DNA of 64,000 nt, from positions 496,001 through 560,000 of the forward strand of contig BQMF02000225.1 in NCBI GenBank assembly GCA_027922465.2, written 5' to 3'. The DNA comes from Turritopsis dohrnii (Eukaryota > Cnidaria > Hydrozoa > Anthoathecata > Oceaniidae). Below the pieces are notes generated by a model. It was not told the DNA's origin, did no database searches, and worked only from the letters and a program-made list of their open reading frames with translations. Made by a program: the position numbers and the translations under genes. Positions 34,880 to 48,700 of the stretch are shown here, piece after piece; the first letter of the stretch is position 1, and each line of letters opens with the position of its first letter.

Positions 34880-35554
34880 CCAGACAAAAAGAGAATTGAT
34901 TTTTGCACACGGAGAATATAATTTTATAGCATTTAAAATAATATTATCATAGTGTTTTAATGTTGTAAAAGACTGTAAGTTGGATATTTGGTAAAAAAAA
35001 ACTCAAAATTTGAGGATTTTACCCCCGGTTTTTCCTTATTTCTTAGCCCCTGAGTACATTTATTTGCAAATTTTGACTATAAACTATGTAATTTAATATT
35101 ACTGATAAGTTTTCATTGTTTTAAGAGCGTCCAAGCATTTCTAAGTGAAAATATAGATAAAAACTTCCTAAAAAATGGCATATTTATGAGTTTTACCCCC
35201 GGTTTTCTTTTGTAAAGTACCCCCGGGTAAAATTTTTTTTGATTTTTTTTCAAAAAACTAAAATATAACTTATATGTGACTACTCCTGAAAGTTTTATGA
35301 AATTTCACTGAATATTTGTTTCGTAATTGCAATTTAATGATGTCATGGTGATTCCACGTTCCAGCAAAATCCCTTGTTAATTGGTTAAAAGCCAAAAAAA
35401 CCCCTCTGTTTGAGGGCCAATTGTCAATTATTGCCACCTGTTCAAGCCATTTACCATCACGATCCTAAAAATATAGTGTATTAGGAACCCAAAAATCACA
35501 ATGAAAATTTTTCACCTCTTGCATGACTCACACCCCCCATTTTCACCCGGTCTA
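34880..35554 (-). repeat. Right long TIR
   Basis: Complement of the left TIR. It carries TTTTACCCCCGGTTTT-type motifs near 35018 and 35192 and CCCCCGGG near 35220. It differs from the left TIR by small substitutions and lacks the long G run, having ACACCCCCCATT instead. Confidence 0.75.
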
Positions 35555-37110
35555 TTAAGAAAATCTTTTTTCTAAAAACGCGCTTTGATGCAGTTAACAA
35601 TCGTGTCAAGCAATTCGAAGGAATTTTGTCGATATTGGTCTTCCATAGTGATTCGGAATTCTACAGAATATCTTATTGGACATTGCCTTTTACGTCGTAA
35701 CACAGGCTTCCCTAATTCCCTAAGTATTATGCATCTTTTGACACTTTTTCCAAAATAACGAAATCTCCTGATCTGAACACATTTCCTCCAAGGCTTTTGA
35801 TGTACATGTTACTACCAGTTGACATTCTGCAGCAGACATGTGTAAATGTTATAATGTCCAAGAAAGGTTGTCACTGTGTTTCAGCAACATCTTCCCTAAG
35901 CTCACACCACAGAAACAATTAAATTGTTCCACTTGATGTTTTACCCCAATGATGTGCCCTTTAATATTAGATTCTAACTTTGTTAGCAGGCAGTCGTCCC
36001 ATAGTTCTTGCAAGACTTTCCAGTTGTCAAAAGCTTTTTGAAGGGAGTCTGCACAAACAGTCCACTTAGTTGGACGTTGGACACAATGTTCGAAAGCCGG
36101 GTGTTTCGGGAGCAAGTTCTTCTTTTAATTTTTGGAACAATGACTCTCTTTTAGGTAAATATTTTAATAGTTTTGAAATTTCAAATGTGATATGTAATAC
36201 ATCGCTGCGGTTTTTTGCGTCCTTAATCATATAACCAACAGCAAGCTGCAATGAATGTTCATAGCAGTGAGTAAAAATTGCTCTAGGTTTTTCCGCTGTA
36301 ATTTGAGTTGCCACGCCCGACTTTGCTCCGGACATGTTGCTAGTTCCACCATAGCACTTAAGTGACAATTTCATACGAATCAAAACATCTTGAATACGTG
36401 CCACCAAAGTATCAGCACAAATATTTGGGACTACGTGAAGACCTATAAACTCTTCATGAGGATTCAAATTTTCATTCGCCCACCTCAAGCATAACACAAA
36501 CTGCTTCTGATTTGAACTATCTGTGGCCTCATCAGCCGTGATGGTATAAAACAAGCCATTTTGAATATTACGTGCCACATCTCTTAAAACAAACAGTGCC
36601 GTTATTTTGATGTGCTCATTTTGAATACTGGAGTGGGTGTACTTTCCACTTTTTTCTTCAACTATCCTGCCATCAGTTTTTGAAGAATGAAGTAACAGTT
36701 AACTTTATCATTACCTCTGAAGGGTATCCCTATTTGCTTAGAAAATGCACATTTTCTAGTATCTTCAAAAGCATCTGACGTTTCTCAAATTTTTCTTGGG
36801 TTAATCTATCGCTAAGCATTTCCCCAAAGTTTTCATGTGTCTCTCGAATGACTGACATACTTGCCGCTTCTAGATGACAGTTTGAAGTCTCTTGTTTTCT
36901 AAATATTTTCAACGTCTTGTTACAATTCGAAAACCCAGCAGAAAGAAAGGTGTCCGATGATAAAGTCAAAGTGCCTTTTTTCTCCTGAAAAACGCAAGTT
37001 GTGCACAGCGCAGCGTCTTTTCCCAACCTCATATAGGTTCTGTGGCTGACTTTTTGAAAATAATATAGTTGATGCACTACTTTCAAAACTGTGATCGGGT
37101 TTTCCTTCAC

Positions 37111-37978
37111 GATCTCCTATAAAAAACGCAAAAATAAAATTTACCTTATCAGTGCCAATGACGACCGTAAGTTCGCAGCTTAGAACTATCTGACCATGAC
37201 ACGGTCAGGCATGTTTTTTTCCAAAAATTCATTTACCATGAAAACAAATCTGTTAATTTTCGACATTTCCCAGCATCTTTTGATAAAATCTTATGGGGCA
37301 GGTGGCTCTGCGTTGACATTGCGTTGACGTAGTCTCGATTTTTTTTGTCATAAAAAACTACGTGTTTGCGATCACATCGATATGAAAATCGATAAAAGAG
37401 GTACAAGGAAGACTGCCGAAAGTACTATTACCAGCCACTACATCAACATCGATTTTAAACAATCCTAAACTTAAGCATTCCAATCACAACAAAATGTAAT
37501 ACTCAGGTTCTCTGGAGTTCTTTTTTTTTGTGATCTATGTCCAGTTTCATTGCACTTGAAAAAAGCTGGTACAAGCTTAAAATTTTTTGTACCTTTCGGC
37601 TTTTAGAAAAACCCAAGACCAAAGCCAGGTAAATTCATTATCACATGAAATTCCTAATAAATACAAATACAAATTGTTAAATGCAATTACAAATACAAAC
37701 TTGACGGTAAGATCAGTCAAAATTTATACTTGTTTTAAGTGTGAAAAGGCATCACAAACATCAACTTCTGTAGATGCAAACTGATGAAAGCAAAGCTTCA
37801 AGCTTTTCAGAACATTTTTAGCTAGCTTCCAATTACTTTATGCTTACATATTTATTGATATTTTATTTATTATTGCTGGGTAACGATAAGACATTCCGCC
37901 ATCATGAACACTCGTTAGTTTCATACTACAACGCATGCTCACAATAAACGCCGAGTACCAAACAGACGTGTTTCAAGT
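37111..37978. other. Non-coding spacer
   Basis: No gene is supported. It may include untranslated or 5' sequence of the decayed hAT transposase. Confidence 0.4.
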
Positions 37979-38480
37979 ACAGTTGACTCTGGTTGTCTCG
38001 AACCTCGCACTATCCCAAACAAAAACCTTTAATCTAAACTTTAAGACGTCTTTCAAGATACCAAAATGACGTCTTTGATACGTCTCTATTTGGTTGAAAT
38101 CTGTAACGCTTTGAGACGAGTTTCAAAGACGCCTATGAAACCAATTCAAGACTAGTGCAAAATCCGTTTTTGAGACGTCTCTAAGTCGTCTTTAAGACGC
38201 CTTTCAAGATGACATAAAGACGTCTTTAATACGTCTCTAATTGGCTGATATCTGTAGCGCTTTGAGACGAATTTCAAAGACTTCTTTGAGACGTTTTCTA
38301 GACGAGCTCAAAAGCCGACTCTAAAATGACTGAAAATGGTCTTTAAGAACTCTTTCAAGATGACGTTTTTAATACGATTTTACTTGATTGAAATCTGTAG
38401 CGCTTAGAAGCTAGTTTCAAAAACGTCTTCAATGCGGCTTCCACACGAGATGAGACAGAAACTTATGTAAATACAAAACT
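37979..38480 (+). repeat. AGACGTCT-rich tandem repeat, about 150-bp unit, 3 units
   Basis: After a pogo-like end (CAGTTGACTCTGGTTGTCTC at about 37980), three diverged units begin near 38036, 38190 and 38338. Each runs TCTTTAAGACG..CTTTCAAGAT, then GAAATCTGTA(A/G)CGCTT and GTTTCAAAGACG. The GACGTC/AGACGT content recalls the MITE at 1742-2384, but the units are not the same sequence. Confidence 0.65.
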
Positions 38481-38929
38481 TTAGTTTTGGTGTTAAACGC
38501 AAGAAGAATGGCAGACAGTTATTAGTTGCTCATTTTATTCCGCAACAATGTTTTAAAAAAATATCACAAAACTTTAACCTTTAATAAATAACAATACAAT
38601 AAACAATAAACAATAAACGTATCTGCATAAAAAGTTTCTTCTTTTAAAATATCACTTGTTGTGTTGTCACTCATAAAGTGAGTTATCACGTCTTCACTTC
38701 ACAATCAAAATCAGTTTATTCTTTTTCTCAGATAGTTTTACAGTTTCTTTAAATGTATAAATATAAAATAGTGCAGTTGAATGATTTTAAAGAGTCAAAA
38801 TAGACTAATCACAAAAATGAAAGGTAAATAATTAAAAGATTCACGTGTTATAGGCAGTTTCAAAAGAATAAAATGAAAATGCATGATGTACTCTACCTTA
38901 TTAGGTCTGCGGGAGCGATGTGATCGATA

Positions 38930-40260
38930 TGTACAGAAAGATTCGGTCTGAGATTTTCACAGCCTATAACTTTTTACACATATATCAGATTTCAGTGATT
39001 TTTACACCATTCGATAGAATTTTATTCCAGGATTTTAAAAATATATCTTTTGTTCTCCAAAGGTTTTTACTGTAGAAGCAATTAAGGATTTTACCATGAG
39101 AAAATACAATTATCTTCTTAATGGTTACTTTAACACATCTTACAATAATAAATATCAAAGGTCATTACCAAAAACAATAACAAGTCAAGTGGCTGTAACA
39201 CACATGAGTCATTAAAAGAAAATTTTAACATGTCCCCCGTTTTTCTGAACACAGCGATTCGCTCTTGCTGTCATTTCATGAAGTGCGGCGAATAACATTT
39301 TGATTTGGTCTAAGATAATTTGATGCGTCAACAATTTTAATTATCAACTCTGATAGACTCTGAATCTCAGTGGAGAAGACTTTTTGTTTTAAGTAGCAAC
39401 TAAAGATTGCTCATAGGATGTACAAAATTTTGTAGAAAACCCCGTCTCACACTTTTTAATTTTGTGATTAGATATTATTTTTAGTGTGTTTTATTACACC
39501 GCGACTAGTTCTTAATAAAAAAAGAATAATTGCACTGTTCCAACCAATGTTGGGCAAACGTGCAATGTTGGGCAGAAATGCGCGACGTGCAATGTTGGAC
39601 TGAAATGAACAATGTTCTCCCGGTGTTTTGGAATAAGTGAGACCTACAGACCCTTTTGTTTTTCCTGCAGACAGATAAATCTGGAAACATTTTTGTTATT
39701 CTGAAATTGGGATTCTGTAAAGCTAAATATTGTTATAACTTATTCAACATCTTTGTGATAAGAAATTTAGATTCTTTAAGGCTCACGTAAAGACATTTTA
39801 CTGGGTCTCGCCCTGCAGAATCGGATGCCACCTATCAAAAGGAAAAAAAAATATTTACCCATATAATAAATTGAGATTTTCACATGGAACAAGATTTCCC
39901 ATCTCGCTTCGCCTCGCTTACTCTGTGCGAAACCGGGAGTGCAAAGTTGGACAGAAACGCGCAATGTTAGGCGAGGCTATAGTTTTCTGATTTATGGAGA
40001 ACATTGCACGTATCACAACATTGTGTGGGACAGCACGTGAAAACTTATTTTATTAACCGTAAGGAATTAATGGTCGTGACAGTTTAAATAAATCCTATTT
40101 ACTACAAACGGTTTTGGACTAAATTATTTAAAATTCAGGTTTTTAGAATCCTTGAATAATATCCTATCGAATGGTGTAACAATCGCTGAAACCTGATATA
40201 TGTGTGAATAGTTATAGGCTGTTAAAATCTCAGACCGAAATAATCTGGGACACACTGTAG
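38930..40260. mobile_element. Tc1/mariner-like element remnant
   Basis: Inverted repeats of roughly 130 bp face each other, with TCGGTCTGAGATTTT and CAGCCTATAAC in both. The outer right tip is CTACAGTGTGTCCCAGATTA, a usual mariner-type end; the left tip is eroded. Inside lies a C-terminal transposase fragment on the minus strand (39212-39342). Repeated AATGTTGG(G/A)C motifs occur at 39545-39610 and 39960-39970. Confidence 0.6.
39212..39342 (-). pseudogene. Tc1/mariner transposase, C-terminal fragment
   Basis: A minus-strand frame of about 43 codons between two stops. It reads LFAALHEMTARANRCVQKNG and then GHVKIFF. The terminal Arg..Cys..NGGH pattern closes many Tc1/mariner (IS630-type) transposases. 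The DDE catalytic part is gone. Confidence 0.55.
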
Positions 40261-42687
40261 TTAAGATAAAAATGTGTACATTTTGTGAAAAAGATCTTTT
40301 TTGATTTGAAATTTTTGATTTGAAATATTTTATGAAATAAAATTCAGGATTTCACGATGTGTTATATCAAAAACAATTTGGAAAGATTAGTTTATACGAC
40401 AACAGAAAGCTGATCTTCTTCGTAATTGCTAATTATTTCATATAGCGAGTTAATAAGAACAACCACAGTTAACAACCACTTCTTAATTGCAGTTTGATAA
40501 ACGTTTCTTTAATCCGCCTAAACGTTAGCCGAGCTGAAGAAATTTTTTTCACATTTCCACAAAAGGGATTCCCAATATTGACATCAGCACACTGCAACTC
40601 GCAGTTCTACTTTTAACAGTTCCATTATCTTTAAAATCCGGTGCACTTCAGAAGATAGTAGAAATATTGTTCTCGGGAAATCTCGAACTGACATTAACTT
40701 AACAAGGGAGATGGGATCCAATATAAGATCGCAGCTTCGATCGTGCTCATAAAATATCCTCGATTTCATTTTAATTCATCCTTTTACTCGTTTTATCACT
40801 CGTCTGTTGTAAACAATTGCTGCTCAACCAAAATATGTCAATCAACATTTTATAGATGATTACGTAATTTTTCTGGAATTTTCTTTTCAATATTATACTA
40901 TTGTTTATGTGTGTTCAAGTGTATCAATACTGAATAATCAAACAAAGAATTTCATGGAAATTAATTATATGTTATGAAACGTGTCTTTGTGTATACTAAG
41001 TTGTCTTCCTAAGGAGATTGAAACGAAGTAAAATGTTTTCAAAAGGAGTCGAATAAATTGCAAGAAAATTTTCATTATTATCAAGGTAAATTGTAAGTTA
41101 TTTTCTTTTTTCCTGAATGGACAAGACGTTTTGCTTACGTGCTCACTAACTTGAGTTTACTTGAAACTTTAGAAGGCCGTTCATCAAAATTTATTCATAT
41201 ATGTACATATACAGTAGTTGTTATGTTGTGAAATGATTTCTCAAGTCTGCTTATCAACTAAGGTTACAGTGATTTCAGAACAGCAACTACAAAAGTTTTC
41301 GTTCAATTCATATAGTCCTTTTTTTAAAAAAAAAGTCTTCATTCGACAAAACCTTGAAACAGAATGTTGTTTTTTTATTTCTGATCACAGAAAATGGCTA
41401 GCAACACTCTGGCTGTTGACATGTTTTTGTAACAAATGATAGTGGGCAAATATAAGACACCGCACAACCCAAAAGAACAACAAGGAGCCAGTCAACTTGT
41501 ATTGATAGCATGTTAACAAAGAATCATGATAATTATCAAAATGGTGTATTTTCTTGTGTAACACAAACTGATCTAGCTATTCTTTTTCAAACCCTTTCGG
41601 TAGTCTGTTGAATACATTTTGATTTCTTGATTAACATCGAGCTTTTATTACATTTTACAAAGAGCTTCTCAGAAAATACCAGTGTTTAGAAAATTTTAAG
41701 TATGTTTTACCACAGTCAAAATTTTATTAAACAGAGGCAAGCTTTATTTGAATATCTTCATAAAAGTTGTCTCCTTTTTTCATGTGTCCATGCGTGTAAT
41801 ATATCTAAAATGTTCTGACATAGATCTAACGAAAGTGTTCTCAAATTTCCTTTTAAACAACAGCGTTTTTATGGCACTCCTACCACGAATATAACTGTTC
41901 AAAAAAGTTTATCAATAACTGTCAAAACAACAACAATATACTTTGTTTTTGTAAGCTTTTTCGGGACTTGTCTGGTGTTGAAAACAAGCTGTTTTTAAAG
42001 CTGTTTTCATTACGAACAAGATTTGCAAAAATGCGACTATATATTTCCCCAAAACTTCCGTTTTAAAAATTACTGTGTTTACATTCATAACCAAAAGAAA
42101 AAATGTATCATTTCGCTATACAGCTGCAATGATACAATTACCAGCCAAATAAACATTATTAACAAGTCAGCCTGATACTCACATAAAAACGTTGTCCTTA
42201 CTAATCAGGGTGGAATTGAATTTGATAACCAGAAGAAGAACTTATTTTGAACTTATTATAAACTGAAGATGGTCAAATGACAAGGTTTCACTTACAATTC
42301 TTGCTGAGGATTTAAAAAGTGATATAGCTATTGCTTAAAATTACATGACTTATGTGCAACTAATATTTCGCCTTAACTAAATAGTTTTTACAGAATATTA
42401 ACAACTGCATCAAAATGTATGGCAATGCCATCGTAATAGACACATAATCTTTATTCTTGCAGAAGCTTGACAACTTTCCTATCTCTTGTACCATAAAATC
42501 ATGGAAAACAATGTAATTCAACGGAACAGATCCTTTTTGTAGTTCGAAGTTGTGTGCAGGTTTACAAAAGAACAAAAGAAAATTGATTAAAGCCAATATT
42601 AATGTGTCACATTCCAAATTAGGAAAATGAGAGTTATTTTCAAAAAAAAACGGCTTATAATGTCAATTTATGAAATTAAATTCAAGT

Positions 42688-42775
42688 ATTCCGAATAAAC
42701 ATCTCTGATACAAAAATATATGTTCTCGCAAATTCCGAATAAAGATCTCTGATACAAAAAGATATGTTCTCGCAA
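42688..42775 (+). repeat. 44-bp x 2 tandem repeat
   Basis: Two units of ATTCCGAATAAA(C/G)ATCTCTG followed by ATACAAAAA(T/G)ATATGTTCTC, with two differences. The array is specific to copy B. Confidence 0.8.
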
Positions 42776-43083
42776 ATTATTTCTTCAGTATAAGAACTCT
42801 TAAACATACTGTCAATGTGATGAATGACCTTTCTAATTAACCCCAAATTAAAAAATAAATAAACAGATTTTGGTACTGTAGTGAAAAATACCCATCAATC
42901 ACAGAATCACCATACGTATAAGCTGAAGGCAGATATTTGTTTTCTGGCTTGATTGACAACACAGGATGTGTAGTGCTTTTAACTTACAGCCTATCATGTT
43001 GGAATGTGTTTTGATTTATATACGTTCGTGATAAGAAGTTAAATAAGAAGAGGTTGTTCATAATTAGGAAAATTAACAGTATA

Positions 43084-43282
43084 GGCCGATGAAAATTTTA
43101 TATTAGTATATATCGAATCTCCGACCGGCAGGATCTCGGTGATTACAGCAATGCAAAATGGTGTATTTTATGTGTTCTCGGCTATGTATGGCCAAGAACA
43201 AAATTAATGAATAATAAAAAAATGCACCATAACATTTTCAAGAGATGCGTGATGCGAAACTAATTTAAAATTTCCATCGGCC
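43084..43282. mobile_element. 200-bp MITE with TA target, absent from copy A
   Basis: Inverted ends GGCCGATGAAAATTTTA and TAAAATTTCCATCGGCC, flanked by TA. In copy A the same place (about 14662) runs straight from CAGTAT to TTAATTTTTC with no element. That is an empty-site comparison and confirms a real insertion after the duplication. Confidence 0.85.
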
Positions 43283-45715
43283 TAATTTTTACAAAATAAA
43301 ACATATAGATTATTATATACACTGTATCAAAACAAGATATGTGATCATGGAATTTATCCATAGTAAATTACGTTTCTGTTATTAGATTAATCTATAATCC
43401 AGGAAGCACACTTGACCAGATTCCTTCACGTTTATTTAATATGAATCTCATCTCTATCCACTGTTACGTAATTCGTTTCCTGAACTTCTTGTTGTACATG
43501 GCATCATGTTTTTACTTGCAGTTTTTGTTATATATACTCTTTGAATTAACATAACTGACTGTTCTCCCATAGAGGGTTTCCATTATAATGGCTGTGTATG
43601 TATTCAATTATTGGGCTCTATATTATCAAATCATGATGTACCTAAAATAAAAATGAGTCTTCAGCCTGGCTTTTGATAATGATGAACTTTTGCCTTTGCT
43701 CTAAAGTCACAGCTTTAATCCTTTATTGTTCCCAGGAATGAATTACCAATCATCGTAACACAGTTGTTGCCATCAACAAAAACAAAACATCAGTAACATT
43801 TGATATAACTTTTTTTCTAATTTTCACACGTTCATTCAACATATATACAGAGCATTTTAGGACAACACCGAGCCAAAAACATTTATTTCAATCATTTAAT
43901 GCTTTATGTCTCGAATGATCGTAAAAGCTAGCAGAAAACAAACATCTTCCACTGGCACTGCATCTGCACTGCCTGAAAAAAACCATGGCGCACTACTTCG
44001 CTGAAGACTAGCCTCTATTCTTACTACCTTAGGTAGGCCAAAGTTTAATACTGAACCGCGGCTATAAAAGTGAACGGAGAAGATGATGAAGGAAACTGCC
44101 GGTTTTAACATATATTTCGGCCTATGGGGAAATATATAAAAATATTTGATACGCAAACAATACAGGACTGAAACTGGAACTTCATAAAAATCTGTATGAT
44201 AAAGTTAAGCAGAACTTTTATAACAAATCCCATTCAAAAATTACTGTTCACACATTTCTCCAATAGACATATCCCGAATTTTTGTTTAAACGCAGTCGAC
44301 AACAAAAAGTATGGCATCATTTCAAAAATATTAATTCCGAAAACTCGTGATGTAACAAAGTCTTTAAAATAGTTTCTAAAATAGTTTTTTTCATTTTGCT
44401 CAAAGCAAAATTAAAAGATGCTGATTTTGGAATTTGACAGTCACATTTTAAGATTTGACCAAAATTGGACAAGTTTTCATGAAGGTTTTTATGAAGGTCT
44501 TATTTAGAATCATGTCTTTTTTTCATTATTGTTGATAAAACCCACGCAGCTTCTGTTGCTGTTAGTTACCCCACAAGATTGGGGATAATGGGTAATATCA
44601 TTTACTTACTAATTAAGATATCGTTAGCTGACAATTATTTTTTTCGATCTCTATTATTGGAAAAAATGAGCCCCGGTTGTTTTCGAGCTTTTCAGGATTT
44701 TTTTCCGTGAGCTTTTTCCAAAAACAAGCGCAAAGTCTTCACCAAACGGCAGTCTAATCTTGTTGGTTTCTTAAAAGATTCAGCGAGGTTATGAAATTTA
44801 AAACTTAATTTTCTCATTTTAAAAAAATTGAAGATAGAACAAAATAATTCTCACCTACCGATATGATAACACAAAAAAACGAGGAACGGTAAAATGCGAG
44901 ACAAATCTGCTATGCAAAGTCAAGGAAATTCTACAGATGGCCTTTATTCAACGAAACATAACATAGCTAAAATCTTGCACAAAAATATATGTCAAAATTT
45001 AAGAGAAACGTAAATTGCCCCTCCCCCAAACAATCAATGGTTGTACTGTACCCATAGGACAGCCACAACGCCTGTTCAATATTGATGTTGGGGGCAGGGA
45101 GCAAATGAATCTTGAAGTTTTGCCACTGTTTTTGTCCAGGACTGCAGAAAACGTGATGGACCTGCTTCACGCTTGCATGACTAGTCTCTAAAATACTACC
45201 GCACGACTCAAAACTAAAGTGTTTTAACTACTGAAATTGCTCAAATAAGTGCCCGCAGGAACGACTCTACTTATATGTAAATCCATATAAATACATTAGA
45301 AAATTAAGTTTGTGTAAACCAAACAAGAATTTGGTTACTAAGTCAAAACACGGTTATCTGTTAAGTTATATGCAAAACCATTAAAAAATAACTCCTAAAA
45401 ATAAATTCAAAATCTAATATCAAACTTAAGTGCTAATGTCAATAAAACATCTTCATCATCAAAATCATCAGAGCAATACATCAGCAGAAATTTTTGTACT
45501 GTAAAAGTATAATTAAGTTACCTGTCAAGATTTGTGTAAAATCGGTAATCAATGGCTTGGCCACAAACGTTTTATTTGTTGAAACATAGAGGATTTATCG
45601 AGAGAAAAAACAATACATTTACAAACACACGTCACTTAGAAAGTCGCCTTAGGGGCTGTTTATATGAAGTCCAGCTGTCTGGTTTCATTCACCTTTTTAT
45701 TCCATAAATATTTTT

Positions 45716-45727
45716 CCATAGATAACA
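45716..45727 (+). promoter_or_regulatory. Candidate 3' splice site before paralogue B
   Basis: TTTTTCCATAG ends 6 bp before the ATG, the same spacing as in paralogue A. A T-rich tract precedes it. Confidence 0.4.
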
Positions 45728-48700
45728 ATGGATCCCATTGACGAGGAAACTTCTAATGTTTCCATCACGGTAGTGCAAGTGAGAACTCCTGAAAGCCTGG
45801 AAGTGGAACATGTTTTATCTTATCTAAAAGGTAAACTAGAGCCCCAGTCTGATGAAATTATTAATGACGAAGAAAATGATGACGAAGAAAAAAACGAAGA
45901 ACAAATGGGAATTACGTGCAAATTTGATGAAGAAAAAATTCTTGCAAAAAATGGAAATGAACGTTCAGTTTTATGTGATGTTGTTACAATCGGTTCTTTT
46001 AAAACTCGAACGGACGTAACTAATGGTGATATCGAATTCTATTATTGGAAAGCTACCAATGGTACCAAAGTTTATGCATTATTGCAATCAAAAAAAAGTA
46101 ATGCTTGGACGAAGTTATATAAATTAAGAAATACTAAATTTCCTCAGTCATTTGCAAAGACGTTTTTGAATCCAAAGGAAATAAAAGCAATAAACGTTCA
46201 ATTCCTGCTAGGAAGAAATACTGGTGTGACAACAATGCGTTACCCGGATTTATTCTCTTTCCATGAATCGGAAATCATGAAACGATACGGCGTAGTCCGA
46301 CAGTTAGAGGGAAATGTCTGCAACGATGGATATGGAAAGAAACTACGTGAGCATTGCAATATCAAAGATAATAACTGTTTGGCTACCATACAAGCTGGGC
46401 AAGTGAAGCTCCCATCAAGAAATCGAAATACGTTCGACCTCCTAAAGTTCCTAGACGTCTCAATCTCTATGAATAATGAGAGTGGCCAAAAATGCACATC
46501 TTGGGATTTTTTAACTTACATCGAAAAGGTTACAAATGCGAAGAAATTAAATGCAAATTTGTTGAAAGAACTTTTTAATGCATTTAAAAATGGAGAAAAT
46601 CCAAATAAATTCAAGCTGGACAATTTCCTTGTGCATGAACGGCAAGAATTCTTTGACAATGCTGATGTTGAATTAATATTCAATGACTTGCCTTGTCAAT
46701 GGAAATGCGGTTCTAGAGAAATGAAAGGAAAGGATATTACAGTCAGAGAAGTCTTTGATTCAGTGGGAAAAAAACTAAAGAATGAAGAAGATATTGAAAA
46801 AATTAAATTAGGTTACTACGATTATGCTTCTAATCAGTATGAAGAAAGATCTCTTGGTGATCTTTTGATAGCTCACTTGCGATTGGAAGATACTGACGAT
46901 GACGACATTGTAAATGGCACTGGTTTCCCAAAGGACGATTCTGATAGTGACATGGCTGGTTCTTATTTTAAGTACGGCAGTTATTGGTATAAAGTTAAGA
47001 ATGATTTCCATTTGCAGCTATTGAAATTCTTTATATCAGCAGTTCAAGGAACATTAATGACGAACAAAAGCATGAATGACGAAGAACAGCCCAGTATACT
47101 TCCTTGGTGCACATCACATAATAAAGAATGCCCACCAACAGTTTCACTAATGGAACTGCTAAAGCACACAACTTGTATTACAAGCGAAGACGCGAGTGAA
47201 GAATTTGAGCAGAAAATAAAAGATTTAGAGAAGTTTTTGACAACTGAATCACCCCTAATCAATCCTGAGGAAAATGATTTTCTAGGAAAAGGAGAACCTG
47301 ACGAACATGATGGCCAGTTGCTGAATGAAAATCTCCATATTCTACCCAGGTCCGTATTAGGTGAAGCAATTTTGAAATGCAGTGGAAAGCAAAGTGCTGG
47401 GGAAGTAACTAAACATTCATTTATGCTAAAGATTCAACACGCTCTTCAGGAGTCTTCTAATCAGAAAGAGTTCAAGCAGAAACTTGTCAAATACTTGAAG
47501 GAAGAGGGAGTAGAGAAAAACCTGAAAGCCAGTAAACCTATTAATGGATTGCTTTCTCTCATAAAATACGATAAAGGCAAAGAACCGGAAATTCGCACGT
47601 CGTTAACAGAAATACTTGAGAAGAGTGAAAGCACGGAAGAAAGAAAAGATGCATTTTTTGTGCTTGCTGCAAACGAAGACAAAATCATAAATGAAATCGC
47701 TCAAGTAATGTCACAAACATGTTGTAATTTGATAAAACGTGACAAAGACTCTGATAGATTTCTGGTTAGTTCACCTTTCCTTAATAAAACAACATGGAGC
47801 AAAATTCATAATTTAAATCTTGGAATATGTCCCGTAAAGTTGATCCAGTATTTACGCATGCATACACCGATGAGCGAAGGTGATTACAATGAGTTATATC
47901 ATTTGTCAAATTGCTATTGCTCAAATTCAAATTGGAAGTACATTGTTGGAGACCGTGTACTTGATGTCAACATCCATTATATTGAGCTTTTTGATGTCAT
48001 GGCTTACAATAAGGACGAACAAAAGGCATATTTACTGCATGTTAAAAAGGGATTTGATGCAAGCGCGTATCGAGACGTTTGCTCACAAGTTCAAGTTTGT
48101 GGTGAAGAGATTTGGAGTGCCGTTACCTCATCTTCAGAGAACACCATATTCGAGAAGTTTTTTGATGTTGCAACTGCAGAATCAAATTCTGTCCACCGTC
48201 AGTTAACAAAGCGGGAAGTCGAGAACTATATCGCTCCTGATAAAGCAACGTTTCTCAAACAAATGCTAAGTAACGGACTTGAGTTTTTTGTATGTATAGC
48301 GTCGTGCACCAATAAGTACGACGACTTAGAAGATGTAACTCAGTGTCAGCTTAATTACTCCTTCCAGGATAGTGACTTTAGTGATAACAAAGTTGTTAAG
48401 ATATTGAAGGAGGAAGGATTTATAGATAAAATTACCGCAACTGCTACGGGGAAATCTTTCTGTACGAAAAAGAAATTCGTAGCAATTGTTGAGGAAGCCA
48501 TAAAAGGAGAAATAGATACGAATACAATAGAGAATGTATACGACATCATTCAAGAAAAAACCAACAGTAAATGTATTTCCAGTCATACCTCTTTCGTTGC
48601 TAAAGCCTCTCTTGCAGCCCTCCACGAAAGATTTGCATATTTTTTAACAATGCCTGGCAAAAGAAAGATGTGGTTAAAAGTTATAAAAGTACGAGACAAT

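Larger units (their letters stand above)
29816..35554 (+). mobile_element. Long-TIR DNA transposon encoding a FEN/PIN-like nuclease, internally duplicated
   Basis: Ends read TAGACC(A/G)GGTGAAAAT in inverted orientation. TTA on both sides (29813-29815, 35555-35557) is a probable 3-bp target duplication. Terminal inverted repeats are about 680 bp (29816-30500 and 34880-35554). The interior holds a protein gene in which PIN/FEN acidic motifs are recognisable. Its 5' 2.26 kb, including the whole left TIR and most of the gene, is present twice in tandem. The element sits inside the hAT transposase relic. A 3-bp TTA duplication is typical of PIF/Harbinger elements, but the encoded protein is not a Harbinger transposase as I know it. 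Confidence 0.8.
29340..37110 (-). pseudogene. DUF4371/ZMYM1-type hAT transposase relic, split by a transposon
   Basis: Read on the minus strand from 37110. An N-terminal zinc-finger-like part (DAALCTTCVFQEKKG) comes first. From about 36680 to 36066 follows the catalytic-core start: SSIQNEHIKI, FYTITADEATDSSN, CYGGTSNMSGAKSGVA and THCYEHSLQLAV. A frameshift near 36090 leads to KWTVCADSLQKAF (36115-35849). After the 5.74-kb insertion the C-terminus resumes as ICDFYEDDL (29807-29529). It ends with the hAT dimerisation block, LLLLAPAKNAVSERF, then NTYKEALEELNLIDIANEF, at about 29350. Stop codons occur near 35737, 35716 and 35589, and there are several frameshifts. The family uses DDE chemistry with Asp in the ADEATD block. 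This copy is dead independently of the insertion. Confidence 0.8.
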
